Part shown: positions 6,915-10,291 of the stretch, piece by piece | Position numbering within the stretch: position 1 is the first letter of the stretch | Layout of the letters: every line of letters begins with the position of its first letter | Notes under the pieces: model-generated | The model's input: only the letters and a program-made list of their open reading frames with translations | Databases searched by the model: none | What the model was told of the DNA's origin: nothing | Made by a program: the position numbers and the translations under genes | DNA from: Candidatus Eiseniibacteriota bacterium | GTDB lineage: Bacteria; JAFGKV01 | DNA length: 10,291 nucleotides | Direction: 5' to 3' | NCBI GenBank assembly: GCA_025453925.1 | Contig: JALOPK010000159.1 | Location: forward strand, 1 to 10,291

Positions 6915-8333
6915 TCACGGTATGTCATAACCGAAGTCCTGTTCGCCGGCGCGGTTTGAGCGCGTCAGCTCTTGTCCGGTCGCATTCACCGCCATCACAA
7001 GGTAGGTCCAGTTGCTGTTTGGATCACCGACACCGGCAGAGCTGGACCAGGTGGTAGCCGGCGGAGTTATCATCGCCACGCGGTGTGCATATCCCGGCCC
7101 CATCCCCAGCACGAACCACGGCAGGTTCTCGGCGCCATAGATCCAGTACTCGGTGGTTCCGCCAAAGGATGACCACGTGAATTGGGCCGCGCTCCCCACG
7201 GTGTTCCCAGTGAGAGCGATTCCGTCCGTACGAGCCACCGCCTGGTCCGGGATGGGATAGGTGTGGTGGAGATGCGCATCGAACGGCACGAGCGTGTAGA
7301 AGACCGTGCCGAGAGGAGGCGCCGGATCCACGAAGCTGTCAGGCATCTGCGGATCAGGCTCGAGAACGAACACGTCGGTCTCTGGGTCGTAGAGCCACTG
7401 CCCGGAATCGTCCATGGGGATCGTTCCCCGCCTCAGACCGACGAGGTGGGCCTTGCCGGTTGTCGTACGAATGATGCGGATGCCTGCCAGATCGGGATCC
7501 GTTGGATTGATCCAGGAGAGCGTGACAGGGCCCGATGGATCCGGCCGTTGGGCCATCAATCCGGTCACGCTCGATGGACTCGCGAAGTCGGTGAGCCGCA
7601 CAAACATGACCCGCTCGGGCCTGGTGCCGTTGTATGACTCGTCCCATACGGCACATGCGCCGCTCGTTGGGAGGCGCTCCGGCAGCTTGGAGTACTTCAC
7701 GCCGATGGTGTCCGGCCTGAGGTTGATGTCCGATGCTCTCGTCCACACCCACGCCCCATCCGTCGTGAGATCCTTGCAGGCGATCCACTCCTCGGGTTGC
7801 CAATGCTCAGTCCCGCCGATGTTGGAGTACATGTCGCCGAAGCCGGTAAGGTAGGTCCCGTTGTAGTACTCATAGGAACGTGTCGCCACGTAGAGTCGAT
7901 TGTCTGCACTCAGACCGATCTGGGCGAAGCTGCAGAACTGGAGCCACGTCGAGTCGGGATAGACGCCCTCGTAGCCTTCATAGATCCCATCGGTGCTGGG
8001 ATAGATCGCTTCGGGCTCCGACCAGTTGCCATGGGCGCCACGCACGATGAAGAGCTGAGCAGAAACCGGCTGGCCGACCTGGTTGTCGAGCCAGATGTAG
8101 CCCGGGTCGGCATTGGTGGTCTGGGAGTAGAGGCAGTACACGGTCCCATCGGGGCCAACTGCGGCAGACGGGTAGGCAACGCCATGCAGATCCTCCTCGA
8201 CACCGCCGCCGTACACGACGATCTCAGGCCCTTCCCATGTGTCGGTGGCTTTGCTGTAGTGGTAGACCGGCAGGTCATCGTACTCGTCAGCCGGGTCGGA
8301 TTCGGGATCGGAGTCGAAGAGATAGACGTCGCC
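6915..8333 (-). CDS. C-terminal fragment of the broken sialidase-like protein, with FN3-like modules
   Basis: This frame is open from just after the TAA at 8334-8336 to TGA 6915. It has no ATG near its beginning; a caller would probably use GTG 8214-8216, but sequence before that GTG is plainly the same protein (VYHYSKATDTWEGPEIVVYG), so it is not a separate gene. Propeller-like repeats continue (YPSAAVGPDGTVYCLYSQ, QIGLSADNRLYVATRS). Then come two FN3-like modules: one at about 7575-7210 (SSVTGLMAQ, VTLSWINPTDPDLAGIRIIR) and one at about 7210-6920 (AQFTWSSFGGTTEYWIYG). It ends with SNRAGEQDFGYDIP directly at the stop. Without a signal peptide this piece would not be exported alone. Confidence 0.6.
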   Translation of the reverse strand, partial: GDVYLFDSDPESDPADEYDDLPVYHYSKATDTWEGPEIVVYGGGVEEDLHGVAYPSAAVGPDGTVYCLYSQTTNADPGYIWLDNQVGQPVSAQLFIVRGAHGNWSEPEAIYPSTDGIYEGYEGVYPDSTWLQFCSFAQIGLSADNRLYVATRSYEYYNGTYLTGFGDMYSNIGGTEHWQPEEWIACKDLTTDGAWVWTRASDINLRPDTIGVKYSKLPERLPTSGACAVWDESYNGTRPERVMFVRLTDFASPSSVTGLMAQRPDPSGPVTLSWINPTDPDLAGIRIIRTTTGKAHLVGLRRGTIPMDDSGQWLYDPETDVFVLEPDPQMPDSFVDPAPPLGTVFYTLVPFDAHLHHTYPIPDQAVARTDGIALTGNTVGSAAQFTWSSFGGTTEYWIYGAENLPWFVLGMGPGYAHRVAMITPPATTWSSSAGVGDPNSNWTYLVMAVNATGQELTRSNRAGEQDFGYDIP

Positions 8334-8506
8334 TTATACCGGGTCCACGCACATGGCGCCGCAAACCCTAAGGGTATCCTGGGTCGCCCACTCGACGTTG
8401 GCGTCGCTCCACGTCACACCGTTGTCGAAGGAGGTGTTCACCGCGTAGCCGGAGTACTCAAGTATGTTCCCGGCCGCATCCCGGAGCAGGTCTGCCCATC
8501 GCACCG

Positions 8507-9193
8507 TCACGTGACCCTCGTTGTCGACGCCGACGTTGGGGAAGTTCGATTCCCTGGTGTCCGCCAGCGAGCCCTTACGGGTGTGCTCCAGGTCGTGCTC
8601 CCCGCAGGACGTCGCGAGTAGAACACTTCGTACGTGATGACGCTAGTCTGGTAGATCTGGTGCCACGTGGCGTGCACGGTGCCGTCGGTGCCGACTGCCA
8701 GGTCAAGCCGGCCCGCGTCGCTGATGGACTGGCTGATGGCGATCGGGTTAGTCCACAGCCCGAAGAAAGTGTCCCAACTGGTCACCATTATCTCATTGTC
8801 GTTCTCGCTGCCTGATTCCCATCCTGCGATGAACAGATCATTGGCACCCGCGATGACTTTGCGGGTGTTATGGAAGCACAGAGGACCAAGCTGTCGATTC
8901 TGGTTCCCCGGAGACGGGTATTGGATGTTCTGGCCCAGCACCCAGTTGGTGCCCTCACCAGGAGGCTCACGAGAGGGATTGCGCATTTGGGGCGCCACCG
9001 TCGAAGGTTGCGCGGGGACATGAGGGGCGGCCGGACTGACCGTATCGCGAGAGAGCGTGGCGAAGGCGGGATCTGCGTTCACGCTGACGGGTCGAGGCGC
9101 CACTGAGTGGCGTGCCTCGAGGGATCCCCTCGCGTCAAGGGTGAAGAAGCCTATGCACAGAACAACGCACGCGATCGTGGATTTGGGACGCAT
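8507..9193 (-). CDS. N-terminal fragment of the broken sialidase-like protein
   Basis: This is the part still translatable from the native start: 228 residues, of which about the last 22 (after STTWSTPVR) are out-of-frame read-through. It has a basic N-terminus (MRPK), a hydrophobic core (IACVVLCIGFFTL) and a possible cleavage near DARG/SLEA. A Pro/Ser/Ala-rich linker follows, then repeat-type sequence: ANDLFIAGWESGSENDNEIM, SWDTFFGLWTNPIAIS and LAVGTDGTVHATWHQIYQ. The last is the strand pattern usual before an Asp-box in sialidase-like propellers. The open frame reaches back to 9469, but that extension is Arg/Ser-rich and overlaps the neighbouring remnant, so ATG 9193 is the real start. If expressed, the product would be a truncated propeller, probably unstable. 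Confidence 0.6.
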   Translation of the reverse strand: MRPKSTIACVVLCIGFFTLDARGSLEARHSVAPRPVSVNADPAFATLSRDTVSPAAPHVPAQPSTVAPQMRNPSREPPGEGTNWVLGQNIQYPSPGNQNRQLGPLCFHNTRKVIAGANDLFIAGWESGSENDNEIMVTSWDTFFGLWTNPIAISQSISDAGRLDLAVGTDGTVHATWHQIYQTSVITYEVFYSRRPAGSTTWSTPVRARWRTPGNRTSPTSASTTRVT

Positions 9194-9199
9194 GAGCCA

Positions 9200-9205
9200 C
9201 CTCCT
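9200..9205 (-). promoter_or_regulatory. Shine-Dalgarno site of the sialidase-like gene
   Basis: A full AGGAGG on the minus strand, 6 nt before ATG 9191-9193. It decides the start against the longer frame open to 9469. Confidence 0.8.
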
Positions 9206-9278
9206 GGTCTCCAAGCACTCACCCAGTGCCGAGCCGCGGTTCGGCCCAGCGTCAATTCCAGTTGCGCGACCGACCAGA

Positions 9279-9651
9279 CTACGTGGGCATACCGCGCGGA
9301 TCCATCGGCAAGACATGAGCCAGGCGGCGATCCGTGAGGAACTCGTCGAGCATCGACACAGTTGCCACAAGGTCGACGATGGCATCGGGAGGGGATGAAT
9401 CCCTCGTCGAACCACCAGCGCCGAACGCCCCGTAGGACCGGGCCGAGCTGGCGAGGTTGGTTCCCGCAACAGCGGCTCCTGCGGCCACTGCCCCGCTTAC
9501 CTCCGTCCCCGCCACCAGCCCGCTTGCCATGTACGCGTAGCCGGTCGACGCAAGGCGTTGACGCGGCGTCTGGTCCACCCCCGAGAACGTCACCGCACGC
9601 CAGTAGTCATCATCTCAACAGCGCAAGCGCCAGCACGAGCGCCGATCTCAT
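9279..9651 (-). pseudogene. Remnant of a secreted-protein gene with a PRQRLASTGYAYMA-type region
   Basis: ATG 9649-9651, with GGAGG 6 nt upstream, opens a typical signal-peptide start (MRSALVLALALLR) that meets TGATGA after only 13 codons (9607-9612). A frame one base away continues directly as DDYWRAVTFSGVDQ, then PRQRLASTGYAYMASG, TEVSGAVAAGAAVAGTN and RSYGAFGAGGST, ending at TAG 9279. From memory, W..V...G....PRQ.L....YAY.A followed by V.G.V..GA.V.GTN and YG.(F/Y)G is an internal block of a recurrent secreted-protein family in uncultured bacteria, normally preceded by a domain of about 100 residues after the signal peptide. That domain is absent, so the gene looks like start plus internal piece with the middle deleted and the frame lost. 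A second GTG start at 9591-9593 lacks a Shine-Dalgarno site. The family assignment is recall, not a search. Confidence 0.55.
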
Positions 9652-9657
9652 CGCACA

Positions 9658-9662
9658 CCTCC
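9658..9662 (-). promoter_or_regulatory. Shine-Dalgarno site of the secreted-protein remnant
   Basis: GGAGG on the minus strand, 6 nt before ATG 9649-9651. It shows that the truncated signal-peptide frame was a real gene start. Confidence 0.6.
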
Positions 9663-9692
9663 GTGGGGAGGGTTCACGGTTCAGAGCTTCGC

Positions 9693-10291
9693 TCAGTCCA
9701 CCGCGCTCCGCTTGACCTCGTCGCGTTCCTCGTGGGTCGCATGGCGCAGCCTGAGATCCTCCTCTCCTGGCGCGCGCTCCTCATCGCCCCGCCTGCGCTC
9801 CTCTTCCCAACTCGATTCCTCCTCCCTCCGTGCCCGCTCGTCCTCGATCTCCCGTAGTTCCTTCTCGCGCAGTTCCGGGTACAGGTACGAGTCTCGCTCC
9901 GCTGCCGCGCAGTAGTCCAGGCGCCTCGTCTCAAAACCCTTGCGCTTGGCGACGACACGGTAGTCGAAGGTCGTTCCGTTTGCTTCACCCAAAGAGACTA
10001 TCGTGAATCCGGACACTCCCTTCTCTACCCACCATTCCCCCAGGCGGCCATTGGGTGTCACGTAGACCTTCATAGGGTTGGCGGCATCAATGGTCACCGT
10101 CTCGAGGAAGAGCGGATCAAGCTCGATTTGGCATCTGCCGTTGACCAACTGCCGTTCCCCGAAATCCTCGAACCAGTTCTCGGGGCTTTCCTGGCAGTAC
10201 ATGAGCGTCGGCCCCTGCGACGTCTTCACCACGCAGCTCTTGGTACCAGTTCCGGCGAGCCCACCCTGGTAGTAGACGCCATGGCCAGAGG
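9693..10291 (-). CDS. C-terminal part of a secreted structural protein with a charged helical tail (partial, runs off the window)
   Basis: The frame stays open to the right edge, so the 5' end is missing; 198 residues are visible. GTG 10230-10232 is internal, because GHGVYYQGGLAGTGTKSCVV is coding sequence before it. The core reads KTSQGPTLMYCQESPENWFE, then FGERQLVNGRCQIELDPLFL, MKVYVTPNG and FDYRVVAKRKGFETRRLD. I recall this block as the C-terminal domain of long secreted or fibre-like proteins in uncultured bacteria, often with the PRQ..YAY.A region found in the adjacent remnant further upstream in the same protein. The last about 62 residues, starting YPELREKELREIEDERARRE, are almost entirely Glu/Arg/Asp and should form a charged helix or coiled coil. 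The stop lies 41 bp before the remnant's ATG, so the two are tandem on one strand and perhaps paralogous. No enzymatic motif is seen. Confidence 0.7.
   Translation of the reverse strand, partial: SGHGVYYQGGLAGTGTKSCVVKTSQGPTLMYCQESPENWFEDFGERQLVNGRCQIELDPLFLETVTIDAANPMKVYVTPNGRLGEWWVEKGVSGFTIVSLGEANGTTFDYRVVAKRKGFETRRLDYCAAAERDSYLYPELREKELREIEDERARREEESSWEEERRRGDEERAPGEEDLRLRHATHEERDEVKRSAVD

Larger units (their letters stand above)
6915..9193 (-). pseudogene. Secreted sialidase-like (Asp-box) and FN3 protein gene, broken by a frameshift and a stop
   Basis: The full span would encode about 759 residues. ATG 9191-9193 has a perfect AGGAGG 6 nt upstream and opens a signal peptide. The first frame runs to TGA 8507, but protein-like sequence moves to another frame near 8570-8600: STTWSTPVR in frame one is followed in frame two by SLADTRESNFPNVGVDNEG. 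One lost base, for example in the CCC run at 8572-8574, would explain it. Frame two then holds a canonical Asp-box SFDNGVTW (8409-8432) before an in-frame TAA at 8334-8336, after which GDVYLFDSD continues the protein to TGA 6915. The hidden piece 8337-8570 has no start codon arrangement of its own. Two independent lesions suggest a true pseudogene, but sequencing or assembly error in one or both is possible. The product was probably a surface or secreted beta-propeller-like protein. Confidence 0.75.

Noticed and set aside
6543-6959. 138-residue plus-strand frame in the convergent gap
   Set aside because: No motif, runs through the hairpin and into the 3' end of the opposite gene.
8334-8605. 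Programmed frameshift or stop-codon recoding in the sialidase-like gene
   Set aside because: No slippery heptamer or stable downstream structure was seen, and TAA is not a known recoding signal for selenocysteine; mutation or sequence error is simpler.
7797-8621. 274-residue plus-strand open frame opposite the broken sialidase-like gene
   Set aside because: Val/Gly/Asp-rich sequence mirrors the opposite codons; the minus strand carries Asp-box and repeat motifs, this frame none.
9194-9469. Extended N-terminus of the sialidase-like protein
   Set aside because: It would place the signal peptide internally and ignores the perfect AGGAGG before ATG 9193.
1-10291. CRISPR array, tRNA, rRNA, IS element or defence cassette
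   Set aside because: No regularly spaced repeats, cloverleaf, transposase motif, terminal inverted repeats or defence-type domain could be found by eye on either strand. The regulator's STAND ATPase resembles MalT-type regulators rather than Avs-type defence proteins because it ends in DNA-binding and BTAD domains.

Overview
The window is GC-rich bacterial DNA, roughly 60% G+C by eye, with strong Shine-Dalgarno sites. It encodes several secreted proteins built from fibronectin-III-like (FN3) modules, Asp-box/sialidase-like repeats and a 'GG-Y-GT-GQ ... GFW' module. From memory, this mix is typical of uncultured FCB-type or Candidatus Eisenbacteria-like lineages. That placement is an inference, because the window holds no rRNA or other phylogenetic marker.

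Layout, left to right. (1) 64-642, plus: an exported, probably lipid-anchored PEBP/YbhB-type protein. (2) 667-703: a strong hairpin at a convergent junction. (3) 729-1298, minus: a small secreted FN3 protein. (4) 1440-2657, minus: a class I PLP-dependent aminotransferase. Just upstream of it, and overlapping its start, is a small coding region (2641-2948) that looks frameshifted. (5) 2949-3350: a divergent control region with a promoter-like element and an inverted repeat. (6) 3351-6476, plus: a 1041-residue regulator with a MalT-like STAND ATPase, a helical-repeat middle and a C-terminal SARP-type winged helix plus BTAD. (7) 6477-6914: mostly non-coding, with a very stable hairpin at 6721-6751. 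(8) 6915-9193, minus: one secreted sialidase-like/FN3 gene broken by a frameshift and an in-frame TAA. (9) 9279-9651, minus: a secreted-protein gene remnant that keeps its start and a short internal piece. (10) 9693-10291, minus: the C-terminal part of a secreted protein that enters from beyond the right edge.

The right third (6915-10291) is a run of same-strand secreted-protein genes, at least two of them decayed. It looks like a surface-protein locus in turnover. The FN3 protein at 729-1298 and the broken sialidase-like protein share a C-terminal signature (SN..GE.DFG..IP), so they probably belong to one export class. The regulator is the only obvious regulatory gene. Its targets cannot be read from the sequence, but it is divergent from the aminotransferase unit across a shared control region. 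I see no CRISPR array, tRNA, rRNA, transposase or defence system. The least ordinary items are the regulator's domain order, the small frameshifted gene before the aminotransferase, and the decayed secreted-protein cluster.
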